NCBI GenBank assembly: GCA_964631725.1
Contig: CAZVYX010000010.1
Location: forward strand, 55,527 to 119,526
Length of the DNA stretch: 64,000 bases
Origin: GCA-2731375 sp964631725
GTDB lineage: Bacteria > Pseudomonadota > Alphaproteobacteria > GCA-2731375
Reading direction: 5' to 3'
Position 1 is the stretch's first letter; each line of letters begins with the position of its first letter. Position numbers and translations under genes: made by a program. The notes beneath the pieces are model-generated. The model worked only from the letters and a program-made list of their open reading frames with translations. It was not told the DNA's origin and made no database searches. Shown piece after piece: positions 55,406-63,989 of this stretch.

Positions 55406-56389
55406 ATGTATTTCAGCATAGACGGCTCAACCATCTTTGTTTTTGTATTGGTGTTACTTGCGATCATCATGGTGATCGCCGGCGTCAAGGCGATACCCCA
55501 GGGCATGGAATACACCGTGGAGCGGTTCGGCCGCTATACCCGCACCCTGCCGCCCGGGCTGCATTTGATCATTCCCATTGTCGATCGCATCGGGGCCAAG
55601 ATGAACATGATGGAACAGGTTCTCGACGTCCCCACCCAGGAGGTAATCACCAGGGACAATGCCATGGTTGCCGTCGATGGCGTCGTATTCTTCCAGGTTC
55701 TGGATGCCGCCTCCGCCGCCTACGAAGTCAGCCAGTTGGAACGGGCGGTGCTGAACCTGACCATGACCAATATCCGGACCGTCATGGGCAGCATGGATTT
55801 GGATGAATTGCTGTCAAAGCGGGACGAAATCAATGCCCGCCTGCTGACCGTGGTCGATGGCGCCACCTCGCCCTGGGGTATCAAGGTAACGCGGATCGAG
55901 ATCAAGGATATTGCCCCGCCGCGGGATCTGGTCGACGCCATGGCCCGCCAGATGAAGGCCGAGCGTGAAAAGCGGGCCAATATTCTGGAAGCGGAAGGCA
56001 CCCGGGCGGCGGAAATTCTACGCGCCGAAGGCGAAAAGCAAGCGGCCATTCTGGAGGCCGAGGGCCGGCGCGAATCGGCATTTCGCGATGCCGAGGCGCG
56101 GGAACGGGAAGCCCAGGCGGAAGCGCAGGCCACGGCCATGGTCTCGGAAGCGATCGCCAAGGGCGATGTGCAGGCGATCAACTACTTCGTCGCGCAAAAC
56201 TATATCGCGGCCCTGGGTCAGATCGCCTCCTCCCGCAATCAAAAGGTTCTGATGCTGCCGCTGGAGGCCACTTCGGTCATCGGCTCGGTCGCCGGTATCG
56301 CCGAGATTGCGCGGGAAAGTTTCGCCGACCGCGATGATGACAACGGACCGCGCGGCGGCGGCTCCCCCATCCCGCGCAGTGGAGGGTAA
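55406..56389 (+). CDS. qmcA: SPFH/band 7 membrane protein (QmcA-like)
   Basis: This stomatin/prohibitin-type protein has one N-terminal membrane helix (about 7-24, IFVFVLVLLAIIMVIAG). A band 7 domain follows (AIPQGMEYTVERFGRYTRTLPPGLHLIIP). Then comes a long Ala/Glu-rich coiled coil (about 190-250, with repeated EAEG segments) and a C-terminal assembly region. QmcA-type proteins form large membrane microdomain cages, often around proteases. A TTG at 55388 is in frame, but ATG 55406 has AAAGGA eight bases upstream. The NfeD gene follows 5 bp later, the usual pairing. Confidence 0.93.
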   Translation: MYFSIDGSTIFVFVLVLLAIIMVIAGVKAIPQGMEYTVERFGRYTRTLPPGLHLIIPIVDRIGAKMNMMEQVLDVPTQEVITRDNAMVAVDGVVFFQVLDAASAAYEVSQLERAVLNLTMTNIRTVMGSMDLDELLSKRDEINARLLTVVDGATSPWGIKVTRIEIKDIAPPRDLVDAMARQMKAEREKRANILEAEGTRAAEILRAEGEKQAAILEAEGRRESAFRDAEAREREAQAEAQATAMVSEAIAKGDVQAINYFVAQNYIAALGQIASSRNQKVLMLPLEATSVIGSVAGIAEIARESFADRDDDNGPRGGGSPIPRSGG

Positions 56390-56394
56390 CGGCG

Positions 56395-56862
56395 GTGCAG
56401 GTTCTGCTTTATCTGGAAACGCTGGCCTATTGGGATTGGTTCATCGCCGCCCTGGCGTTGATAATCCTGGAAATTCTTGCCCCCGGCGCGGTCTTCATGT
56501 GGTTGGGGATAGCCGCCGGGATAGTTGGGGCGGCAGTCTTTGTTGCCCCTGACTTGGATTGGAAATGGCAGTTCGCCTTGTTCGCGGTGCTGTCCGTGGT
56601 TTCCATCGTCGTCTCCCGCCGCTATTTGAAGCGCCGCCCCCTGGCCACCGACCATCCCGACCTGAACCGGCGCGGGGCGCAGTATGTGGGCCGGGATTTT
56701 GTCCTCGATAGCGCCATCACGGGCGGACGGGGGCGGATGCAGGTTGACGACAGCACCTGGCGCGTCGAGGGACCGGATCTGCCCGCCGGCACGACGGTGC
56801 GCGTCACCGAGGTCGCCGGCGCCACGCTGAAAATCGAGCCGCGGCCCGGCGAACAAGACTAG
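56395..56862 (+). CDS. NfeD family protein
   Basis: This 155-residue protein has two or three membrane helices (about 14-60, including LIILEILAPGAVFMWLGIAAGIVGA) and a C-terminal OB-fold domain (about 80-150, GAQYVGRDFVLDSAITGGRGRMQVDDSTWRVEG). NfeD proteins partner SPFH proteins in membrane microdomains. This is the short class without the ClpP-like protease domain. The GTG start has GGAGGG eight bases upstream, within the qmcA 3' end. Confidence 0.9.
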   Translation: MQVLLYLETLAYWDWFIAALALIILEILAPGAVFMWLGIAAGIVGAAVFVAPDLDWKWQFALFAVLSVVSIVVSRRYLKRRPLATDHPDLNRRGAQYVGRDFVLDSAITGGRGRMQVDDSTWRVEGPDLPAGTTVRVTEVAGATLKIEPRPGEQD

Positions 56863-56929
56863 CTCTTGACCAGGCGGCATCTAGGTGGTGTTGTCCCGCC
56901 GCCAGTTTCTAGCCGAGGAGTAGGTTTCC

Positions 56930-57676
56930 ATGTCAGGCGTTTTAGTGGTTACCGGGTCGAGCCGGGGCATTGGCGCGGCTTGCGCCATATTGGGCGCGGC
57001 CCGGGGTTACAAGGTTTGTGTCAACTATAACAGCAGCCCGGATCGGGCCGAAACGGTGATGGCGGAGATCGCGGCGGCCGGCGGCCAGGCCATCGCGGTC
57101 GGCGGCGACATGGGCCGGGAGTCGGATATTGTCGAGCTGTTTAGGCAGGTCGACGACAAGCTGGGCCCGGTCACGGCGTTGATCAACAACGCTGGCATCG
57201 CTGGCAGCATCGGCCGTCTGGAGGACGTCCCCGAGGCGGAGATGGCGGAAGTCTTCCGCCTGAACCTGATCGGGCCGCTGCTTTGTTCCCGCGAAGCGGT
57301 CAAGCGCATGTCGACCAACCACGGCGGCCAGGGCGGTGCGATCGTCAACATTTCCTCGGCCGCGTCCAGGTTGGGCGGCGCCAATCACTATTTGCACTAT
57401 GCCGCCTCGAAAGGCGGGCTTGATACGTTCTCCGTGGGGCTCGGCCTGGAGGTGGCGCAGGAGGGCATCCGCGTCGTCGGCCTGCGGCCCGGCGTCATCG
57501 ACACGGAAATTCACGCCCGCCTGGGCTTGCCGGACCGGATCGCGGCCCTGGCCCCAACCGTTCCCCTGCAACGGGCGGGCAGCGTCGAGGAAATCGCCAA
57601 GGCGGCGTTGTGGCTGCTTAGCGATGACGCATCCTACATTACCGCCACGAACATCGACGTGGCCGGAGGGCGCTAA
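56930..57676 (+). CDS. SDR family oxidoreductase, tandem copy 1
   Basis: This 248-residue short-chain dehydrogenase has the cofactor motif TGSSRGIG (8-15) and NNAG at about 86-89. The catalytic serine is in IVNISSAAS, and YAASK carries the catalytic Tyr and Lys. The C-terminal GRPGVID-type segment reads GLRPGVIDTE. It most resembles glucose/3-oxoacyl-ACP reductase-like SDRs, but substrate is unknown. It is about 80% identical, without gaps, to the next gene. Differences cluster around residues 192-212, the substrate-binding loop. GAGGAGTAGG precedes the ATG. Confidence 0.9.
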   Translation: MSGVLVVTGSSRGIGAACAILGAARGYKVCVNYNSSPDRAETVMAEIAAAGGQAIAVGGDMGRESDIVELFRQVDDKLGPVTALINNAGIAGSIGRLEDVPEAEMAEVFRLNLIGPLLCSREAVKRMSTNHGGQGGAIVNISSAASRLGGANHYLHYAASKGGLDTFSVGLGLEVAQEGIRVVGLRPGVIDTEIHARLGLPDRIAALAPTVPLQRAGSVEEIAKAALWLLSDDASYITATNIDVAGGR

Positions 57677-57711
57677 GGCCGCGCCGCGTGTTTTTTAAGG
57701 AGTAAGTATCC

Positions 57712-58458
57712 ATGTCAGGCGTTTTGGTGGTTACCGGGTCGAGCCGGGGCATCGGCGCGGCCTGCGCCAAATTGGGCGCGGCCCGGGGTTACAAGGTCTG
57801 CGTAAACTATAATAGCAGCCCCGATCGGGCCGAGGCGGTGGTGGCGGAAGTCACCGCGGCCGGGGGCCAGGCCATCGCGGTCGGCGGCGACATGGGCCGG
57901 GAAGCAGACATTGTCGGGCTGTTCGAAGAGGTCGACAAGAGCCTGGGCCCGGTCACGGCCTTGATCAACAATGCCGGCATGGCCGGTGGCGTCGGCCGGC
58001 TGGAAAACATGGCGGAGGCCGAGTTGGCGGAAATCTTCCGACTCAACCTGATCGGCCCGTTCATTTGTTCCCGCGAAGCGGTCAGGCGCATGTCGACCAA
58101 TTGTGGCGGCGCGGGCGGCGTGATCGTCAATATTTCCTCGACCGCGGCCAGGTTGGGTGCCGCCAATTACCTATTGCATTATGCCACCTCGAAAGGCGGC
58201 CTTGATACGTTTTCCGTCGGGCTGGGCCTGGAAGTGGCGGAGGAAGGCATCCGCGTCGTCGGCCTGCGGCCCGGTGTCATCGACACTGAATTTCACGCCG
58301 GCGTGGGCGCACCCGACCGTGCAACCGACCAGGCCTCTGTCATTCCCCTGGGCCGGGCCGGCAGGGTCGAGGAAATAGCCAAGGCGGCTTTATGGTTGCT
58401 CAGCGATGAAGCATCCTACATCACCGCCACCAGTATCGACGTAGGAGGAGGGCGCTAG
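57712..58458 (+). CDS. SDR family oxidoreductase, tandem copy 2
   Basis: This 248-residue paralogue of the preceding gene has the same motifs: TGSSRGIG, NNAG, IVNISSTAA and YATSK. The first 18 residues are identical to copy 1 and even the leader is similar (AAGGAGTAAG against GAGGAGTAGG), indicating a recent tandem duplication. The loop around residues 192-212 (HAGVGAPDRATDQASVIPLG) differs most, suggesting diverging substrates. It is 35 bp after copy 1 and 2 bp before cysQ. Confidence 0.9.
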   Translation: MSGVLVVTGSSRGIGAACAKLGAARGYKVCVNYNSSPDRAEAVVAEVTAAGGQAIAVGGDMGREADIVGLFEEVDKSLGPVTALINNAGMAGGVGRLENMAEAELAEIFRLNLIGPFICSREAVRRMSTNCGGAGGVIVNISSTAARLGAANYLLHYATSKGGLDTFSVGLGLEVAEEGIRVVGLRPGVIDTEFHAGVGAPDRATDQASVIPLGRAGRVEEIAKAALWLLSDEASYITATSIDVGGGR

Positions 58459-58460
58459 CC

Positions 58461-59234
58461 ATGACCAATAATGATTCAGATCTGGCGGCGGCAATCGAGG
58501 CCATCGCCTTGCGGGCCGGTACCGCCATCATGGAAATCTACGCACGGGATTTCGCCGTGGAAACCAAGGCCGACCAATCGCCGGTGACGGAAGCCGATCA
58601 GGCGGCGGAAGTGATTATTGTTGCCGCCTTGCGTGAATTAACGCCCGACATTCCCGTCGTCGCCGAGGAAGAGGTGGCGGCAGGGCATCAACCGGATGTG
58701 GGCGCGGGCCCTTTCTGGCTGGTCGATCCTCTGGACGGCACCCGCGAGTTTATCTCGCGAAATGGCGACTTCACGGTCAACATCGCCTTGATTCGCGACG
58801 GCGAGCCTGTCCTGGGCACGGTCCATGTGCCGGCCAAGGACGAAACCTATACCGCCGCCGGGCCCGGACAGGTAACCCGCAAACGGGCAGGTGGCCCAGC
58901 GGAGGCGATCAAGGCGCGGGTTCCAGCCAGCGACGGCCTGGTCGCCATGGTTAGCCGGTCGCATGCATCGCCCGAAACCGACGAATTCCTGGCCGATTTC
59001 AACATCAAGGAGCGGGTCGATGCGGGCAGCAGCCTGAAATTCTGCCGCTTGGCGGAAGGCGTGGCCGATATGTATCCCCGGCTGGGCCGAACCATGGAGT
59101 GGGACACGGCGGCCGGTCACGCGGTCCTGGCCTGTGCCGGCGGCAGTGTTTCCCGTCTCGATCATAGCCCGCTTCGCTATGGCAAGGACGGCTTCGAGAA
59201 CCCGCATTTTATCGCACGTGGCCAAGATAGTTAG
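58461..59234 (+). CDS. cysQ: 3'(2'),5'-bisphosphate nucleotidase CysQ
   Basis: This 257-residue inositol-monophosphatase-fold enzyme hydrolyses PAP to AMP, clearing the by-product of sulfate assimilation. The metal-binding motifs are VAEEEVAAG (first Glu), WLVDPLDGTREFISRNGDFTVNIALI (DPLDGT) and MEWDTAAGHAVL (late Asp). The CysQ-type segment KADQSPVTEADQAAE is near the N-terminus. It begins 2 bp after the second SDR gene, so it may be co-transcribed with the SDR pair, though no functional link is evident. Confidence 0.93.
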   Translation: MTNNDSDLAAAIEAIALRAGTAIMEIYARDFAVETKADQSPVTEADQAAEVIIVAALRELTPDIPVVAEEEVAAGHQPDVGAGPFWLVDPLDGTREFISRNGDFTVNIALIRDGEPVLGTVHVPAKDETYTAAGPGQVTRKRAGGPAEAIKARVPASDGLVAMVSRSHASPETDEFLADFNIKERVDAGSSLKFCRLAEGVADMYPRLGRTMEWDTAAGHAVLACAGGSVSRLDHSPLRYGKDGFENPHFIARGQDS

Positions 59235-59404
59235 AAAATTCACGGCCCATGTTCATAATCCATTAGGATTATTCTCCGTAATATAACCGCCTGTGTAATA
59301 AGCAGAATTATGTGTTGGATATACGCGCAGCCGTGACCACCACGGCGGCGGACAATCTGGTTGCGGTAATCCGAGTTACGGAAACGGTAGACGAGCAGTA
59401 AAGC

Positions 59405-60655
59405 ATGCAACATCGGGTCGAAAATTCTCCCATCGACCAGTCGGACTGGGACGGCGAACAGCCTTCAACCGCTGGCGGCGCCGCGCATTCCGACGGCAGA
59501 CGCGTGGTGGAAATGGACTCCCCCCTGCCGCGCTCTTGGGAAGGCGAGGCCGGGGTAGGCAGCAATGAATTTCTGCTCCGCGAAATTCTTGAAAATCTGT
59601 CGCAAGGCGTTGCCGTCTATGATGCGAGCGGCTGCCTATTCGCCTGGAACCAGTCCATGCGGGACCTATTCGACCTACCTGACCATTTGATGAAAGTGGG
59701 CACCAATTGGCACGCAATCTCGGCCTTCCTGGCCAGCCGGGGTGATTATGGCGACGGCGATCCGGAAGAATTATCTGCCGCCCGGCTGGCCATGCTGACA
59801 CGGGACCACATGGAACCCGTGGAAATGCAGCTTCGCAATGACCTGCACTATGAAGTGACTTCTCGGCCGCTGCACGGCGGCGCGCGGCTTTTTTCTTTCT
59901 ATGACATCACCGAACAGAAACGGGCCGAAGCCGAGATGAAGGCCCAACGGGATGAATTAGCGCGCTCCAATCTGATGAAGGACAAGTTGTTCTCCATCGT
60001 CGCGCATGATTTGCGCAGCCCGTTCAACACGCTGCTGGGGTTTGCCCAACTGATCGCCGATCATGCCGAAAAGGCGACCCGTCAGGAACTTGGCGACTAT
60101 GCCAGGGAGATTAATCGAAGCGGCAGCCGCCTATTGCAACTGGTGGATAATCTGCTGCGTTGGTCCCGCAGCCAGATGGGCGATACCAAATTTCAGGCAT
60201 CCGACCAGATGCTCAGCCCGATCATCCATGGCGTGACAGAGCTTCAGCGCAAGATAGCGGAAGAAAAAGGCATCACACTGCATACCGATCTTACGGACGA
60301 TTTCGTCACCATCGACCGTGATATTATCGAGTCACTGCTGCGCAACCTGGTCAACAACGCCATCAAATTTACCAAACCGGGCGGCGAGGTAACGATTCAG
60401 GTCAGACCCCTGGATGATGACCGTATGGAAATACTGGTCAAGGACTCCGGCGTCGGGATCTCCAACGAACAACTCGACAGTTTGTTCGAGTTCACGGACC
60501 GGCAATCGACAACCGGCACCCTGGGCGAGCCGGGCACCGGCCTGGGTTTGCAAATCTGCGGTGAATTCGCCGCCGCGCACGGCGGCGAGATTCACGTGGA
60601 AAGCGAGCTGGGCGTCGGTTCAACCTTCAGATTTTCGGTTCCTAAAGCTGTATGA
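59405..60655 (+). CDS. PAS-domain sensor histidine kinase
   Basis: This 416-residue soluble kinase has no transmembrane helix. An N-terminal ~50-residue low-complexity stretch leads to a PAS domain (about 55-175, LENLSQGVAVYDASGCLFAWN...). A short coiled coil follows, then the HisKA domain with the phospho-accepting histidine in FSIVAHDLRSPFNTLLGFAQL. The ATPase domain has N box LLRNLVNNAIKFT, G1 KDSGVGIS and G2 GTGLGLQICGEF. No response regulator is adjacent, so it is an orphan. The N-terminus includes SPLPRSWEGEAGVG, which may come from an inserted repeat. ATG at 59513 is an alternative start. Confidence 0.87.
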   Translation: MQHRVENSPIDQSDWDGEQPSTAGGAAHSDGRRVVEMDSPLPRSWEGEAGVGSNEFLLREILENLSQGVAVYDASGCLFAWNQSMRDLFDLPDHLMKVGTNWHAISAFLASRGDYGDGDPEELSAARLAMLTRDHMEPVEMQLRNDLHYEVTSRPLHGGARLFSFYDITEQKRAEAEMKAQRDELARSNLMKDKLFSIVAHDLRSPFNTLLGFAQLIADHAEKATRQELGDYAREINRSGSRLLQLVDNLLRWSRSQMGDTKFQASDQMLSPIIHGVTELQRKIAEEKGITLHTDLTDDFVTIDRDIIESLLRNLVNNAIKFTKPGGEVTIQVRPLDDDRMEILVKDSGVGISNEQLDSLFEFTDRQSTTGTLGEPGTGLGLQICGEFAAAHGGEIHVESELGVGSTFRFSVPKAV

Positions 60656-62468
60656 CGCCATCGTCCGGAGACCCGGCATAGAGCCGCGCCACCTCTCCGG
60701 TGCGATTTTCCAGCACGGCCCGCTGGTTGATATATCCCTTGTCCGTGATCTCGTTGGCATCGATGGCCGGTGCTTCGGCCATCAGCAGTACCCGGCCGAT
60801 GCGGGTGGAGGAGCCGGGATTGGCTTCGTTGTAAACACCCAGCCCATCGCGGATATGCCGTACCACCGCGTCAGATGCAGCAGCCGCCACAACATCCAAT
60901 TCACCGTCACCGCTGACTGACCGGCAACCGGCCAGATTGGGCCAGGCCAGCAACGCGACAAAGTCACGGTCATGGCCCGCCACCACCACATCCTGGAGGA
61001 CCGGAGCCGCCGCCGACATCGCAGCCAGGCGCAATCCGCCGCTATTGACCCAGGTGCCCGTGGTCAGCTTGAAATCCTCGGCCACGCGGCCATCGAATAC
61101 CAGGCCCTTGACCGGGTCGTCCGGGTCGGCGAATTTGCCGGCATCGCCAATGCGATAGAATCCTTCCTCGTCAAAGGCCTCGGCGGTTAGGTCGGGCTGT
61201 TTTAGATAGCCCGGCGTGACATTGGGGCCGCGTACGCGCAGCTCCATCTTGCCGCCGTTCGGCACCATCTTGATTTCGGTACCCGGCACCGGCAAGCCGA
61301 TCACGCCGGCCCGGTCAATGGCCCAATGCACCGACGTTGCCATGGGCGCCGTTTCGGTCGAGCCCCAGGCCGAAACCATGGGCACCGCCCGTCCCAAGGC
61401 CTGCATGGAGACGGCTTCCAAACGCCGCCACAGATCCTGCGGCAGGGCGGCGCCCGCGTAGAAGATCAAGCGCAGGTCACGGAAAAAGCTGTCGCGCAAA
61501 CCCACATCCGACTCCAGGAAAGGCAGCAGGGCGGCGAAACCGGCGGGCACGTTGTAGTACAGGCTGGGCGAGGCCCGGCGCAGGTTATCGGCGGTGATAT
61601 CGATCAGCCCCGGCGCCGGCTTGCCGCCGTCAATATACAAGGTGCCGCCGTTGGCCAGGGCGTTGTTGATCACGATATTGCCGCCGAAAGTATGGTTCCA
61701 GGGCAGCCAGTCGACCATCACAGGTGGTTGTTCCATCAGAAACGGCCAGACCTGTTGCAACTGCTGCATGTTCGCGCACAGCATACCTTGGGTGTTGATC
61801 ACCCCCTTCGGCAAACCGGTGGAGCCGGAGGTGAAGAGGTATTTCGCGACCGTGTCCGGTCCGACTTTGGCAAATGCCGTCTCCACGACCGCACCGGGCC
61901 TGGCGGCCAGCAGATCCTGAAATGCCGCGCCGCCGCCTTCCAGCACGTCCACACCGGCCAAATCCAGGCTGGCCAGGGCATTGGCGAAGGGAGCGGCGGC
62001 CTCTACATAGATCAACGCGGGGCGAACCAAGCCAAAGATATGACGCAGCTTGGCGAAGTCCTGGCTCATCAGCGAATAGGCCGGCGAGACCGGCGCCACG
62101 GGGACGCCGACCTGCATGGCGCCGAAGGTCAACAACGCCTGCTTCAGCGAGTTGCCCGACAGGATCATCAACGGCCGGTCCGGACCTAGGCCGCGATCCA
62201 GCAGGGCCTGGGAAATCGCATCGGCCTGGGCCCGGGCCGCACCAAATGACAGCTCCCGCCAGTCGCCGTCTTCGGGATCATTATTCCGCTCCGCCAGGAA
62301 AGTCCGGTCCGGGGCCTTTTCCGCCCAGTGGCGCATGTAAAGGCCCAATTGGGCCACGCCCTGGCCCAAGGGATGCGGCGAGGACAGCACAAGGCTGTCG
62401 TCATCGCGGCGTTCCACGTCGACCTTTGGTTCTAGATAATGTAGCGCCGGGCCTGGGTTCTTCGACAT
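60642..62468 (-). CDS. Feruloyl-CoA synthase
   Basis: This 608-residue AMP-forming acyl-CoA ligase activates hydroxycinnamates such as ferulate. The P-loop-like AMP motif TSGSTGLPKGVINTQGML, VDWLPWNHTFGGN and SAWGSTETAPM are present. GDAGKFADPDDPVKGLVFDGRVAEDFKLTTGTWV is the stretch in which feruloyl-CoA synthases differ from generic ligases. The catalytic lysine is probably in NEITDKGYINQRAVL near the C-terminus. Its 3' end overlaps the converging kinase gene by 14 bp. The feruloyl-CoA hydratase/lyase and vanillin dehydrogenase that usually accompany it are not adjacent, so ferulate is the most likely but not proven substrate. Confidence 0.8.
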   Translation of the reverse strand: MSKNPGPALHYLEPKVDVERRDDDSLVLSSPHPLGQGVAQLGLYMRHWAEKAPDRTFLAERNNDPEDGDWRELSFGAARAQADAISQALLDRGLGPDRPLMILSGNSLKQALLTFGAMQVGVPVAPVSPAYSLMSQDFAKLRHIFGLVRPALIYVEAAAPFANALASLDLAGVDVLEGGGAAFQDLLAARPGAVVETAFAKVGPDTVAKYLFTSGSTGLPKGVINTQGMLCANMQQLQQVWPFLMEQPPVMVDWLPWNHTFGGNIVINNALANGGTLYIDGGKPAPGLIDITADNLRRASPSLYYNVPAGFAALLPFLESDVGLRDSFFRDLRLIFYAGAALPQDLWRRLEAVSMQALGRAVPMVSAWGSTETAPMATSVHWAIDRAGVIGLPVPGTEIKMVPNGGKMELRVRGPNVTPGYLKQPDLTAEAFDEEGFYRIGDAGKFADPDDPVKGLVFDGRVAEDFKLTTGTWVNSGGLRLAAMSAAAPVLQDVVVAGHDRDFVALLAWPNLAGCRSVSGDGELDVVAAAASDAVVRHIRDGLGVYNEANPGSSTRIGRVLLMAEAPAIDANEITDKGYINQRAVLENRTGEVARLYAGSPDDGVIQL

Positions 62469-62539
62469 GGCCTGCTCCTGTATCCCTGCTCGCGTTTGTT
62501 TGATTTCCCGTTGATCGGGATTGTCATCATTCTACGCCG

Positions 62540-63010
62540 ATGAGAATAATCCTGCTGTTTATCCTAAGCCACCTGATTGTTTTTCCGGCCCTGGCCGGAA
62601 CCATTTCCGGTTCCGTCAAAGTGATCGACGCGGCAACCCTGCGCGTTGGCGAATATACCGTGCGATTGCATGGCATCGTCACGCCGCTGCCAGGGGACCA
62701 TTGCGGGCTGGGGATCAAGACCATTCCCTGCGGCCGTGTCGCCGCCACGGCGCTGATGGATTTGACCGCCGGCGCACTGGCCGGGTGCAAGGCTCATGGC
62801 AGACCGGACAGCAACGGCGTTATCACCGCAACCTGCACCGCCGGGGGCTACGACCTGTCCGAAGGCATGATCTACACCGGCTGGGCCCGTCCCAACGCAG
62901 AGGCGACGGCGCGGTACCGCGAGGTGGAAATCGCCGCGCGCAAACGTAAACGCGGCCTCTGGCGCGGTGAATTCCCGGCCGCCGTGAACAGGGTCGCGGT
63001 CAGCCGCTGA
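62540..63010 (+). CDS. Exported nuclease-fold (SNase-like) protein lacking catalytic residues
   Basis: This 156-residue protein has a signal peptide (MRIILLFILSHLIVFPALAG) and a thermonuclease-like fold: SGSVKVIDAATLRVGEYTVRLHGI, then YDLSEGMIYTGWARP. Aligned by eye with staphylococcal nuclease, Arg42 matches Arg35 and Asp30 matches Asp19, but Ala32, Val47, Leu50 and Val94 replace Asp21, Asp40, Glu43 and Arg87. It should therefore be inactive as a calcium-dependent nuclease, and may bind nucleic acid or act structurally. Several cysteines (55, 64, 83, 99) could form disulfides in the periplasm. The 3' end overlaps the converging oxidoreductase by 11 bp. Confidence 0.75.
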   Translation: MRIILLFILSHLIVFPALAGTISGSVKVIDAATLRVGEYTVRLHGIVTPLPGDHCGLGIKTIPCGRVAATALMDLTAGALAGCKAHGRPDSNGVITATCTAGGYDLSEGMIYTGWARPNAEATARYREVEIAARKRKRGLWRGEFPAAVNRVAVSR

Positions 63011-63989
63011 CCTGCACCACCACCTTGCCCATGGCTTGACCGGATTCCATGCGCGCGTGGGCCTTTGCCACGTCTTCAAGATCGTAAGGCTCTCCATCCA
63101 GCAACGGGCGGATCTGCCCGGCCTCCGCCAGTGCGGTGATCTCGCGCATGATCTGGCCATGGGCCGCGCCACCTTGGCCATGCAGCAGCGGGATCAGCAT
63201 CAGGACGCCGATATGCTGCAGACCCTTCAGATGCAACGGCGTCAAATCCTGGGTCGAATTGGTCTGGCAGCTGATCACGGTGCCGCGCAGCTTGGCGGCC
63301 TCCCATGATTTTGCAATATTCTCACCCCCCACCGTGTCATAGACGATGTCAAAACCGGCGCCCTTGGTATGCGCGGCGACATAGTCCTCAACACTGTTTT
63401 CCCGATAATTGATGGGAATGGCGCCGAGCCCTTTGACCAGCTCCGCCTTTTCAGGGCCGGACACCGTGGCATAGACCTTGGCTCCGCGGGCAATGGCGAT
63501 CTGTATGGCAACGTGGCCGACACCGCCCACGCCGGCATGCACCAACACCGTCTGGCCCCAGCCAACGTTGGCGCCCTCGACCAGACCCTCCCAGGCGGTC
63601 AGACAGACCAGGGGTAGCGCGGCGGCCTCCACCATGGACAGATTGGTCGGTTTCGGCGCCAAATACGCGGCATCACAGGCCATGAATTCGGCCAGGGCCC
63701 CGCCGGTGCCCTTGACCCCGCCGGCACAGCCATAGACTTCCTCGCCCACCGTGAAGGCGCTGACGTCAGTGCCCACCGCCTCGACCACGCCGGCGACATC
63801 GCCTTGCAATACAGCGGGCATCTCGGGGCCCAAGGGCAGGCCAAGCTTGCGGATTTTCCAATCCACCGGGTTGACCGATGTTGCGGCGACCCGCACCAGA
63901 ACCTGGCCGGGCCCGATTTCCGGCACCGGGATGTCGGCTGCTTCAAACACCGACGGTTCGCCGCTTTCGCGGATGATCATTGCTTTCAT
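63000..63989 (-). CDS. Zinc-independent MDR oxidoreductase (NADPH:quinone reductase-like)
   Basis: This 329-residue medium-chain reductase starts MKAMIIRESGEPSVFEAADIPVP and has the VNPVDWKIRKLG substrate segment and the nucleotide-binding motif HAGVGGVGHVAIQIA. The structural-zinc cysteines of alcohol dehydrogenases are absent, placing it in the quinone oxidoreductase/zeta-crystallin branch. These use NADPH to reduce quinones or enoyl compounds. It ends 11 bp inside the converging nuclease-fold gene. The start is 11 bp from the window edge; the conserved N-terminus suggests it is complete. Confidence 0.9.
   Translation of the reverse strand: MKAMIIRESGEPSVFEAADIPVPEIGPGQVLVRVAATSVNPVDWKIRKLGLPLGPEMPAVLQGDVAGVVEAVGTDVSAFTVGEEVYGCAGGVKGTGGALAEFMACDAAYLAPKPTNLSMVEAAALPLVCLTAWEGLVEGANVGWGQTVLVHAGVGGVGHVAIQIAIARGAKVYATVSGPEKAELVKGLGAIPINYRENSVEDYVAAHTKGAGFDIVYDTVGGENIAKSWEAAKLRGTVISCQTNSTQDLTPLHLKGLQHIGVLMLIPLLHGQGGAAHGQIMREITALAEAGQIRPLLDGEPYDLEDVAKAHARMESGQAMGKVVVQVSG

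Noticed and set aside
59315..59401. A 28-codon frame starting with TTG just before the histidine kinase
   Set aside because: No convincing ribosome binding site and no recognisable family; too short to support.
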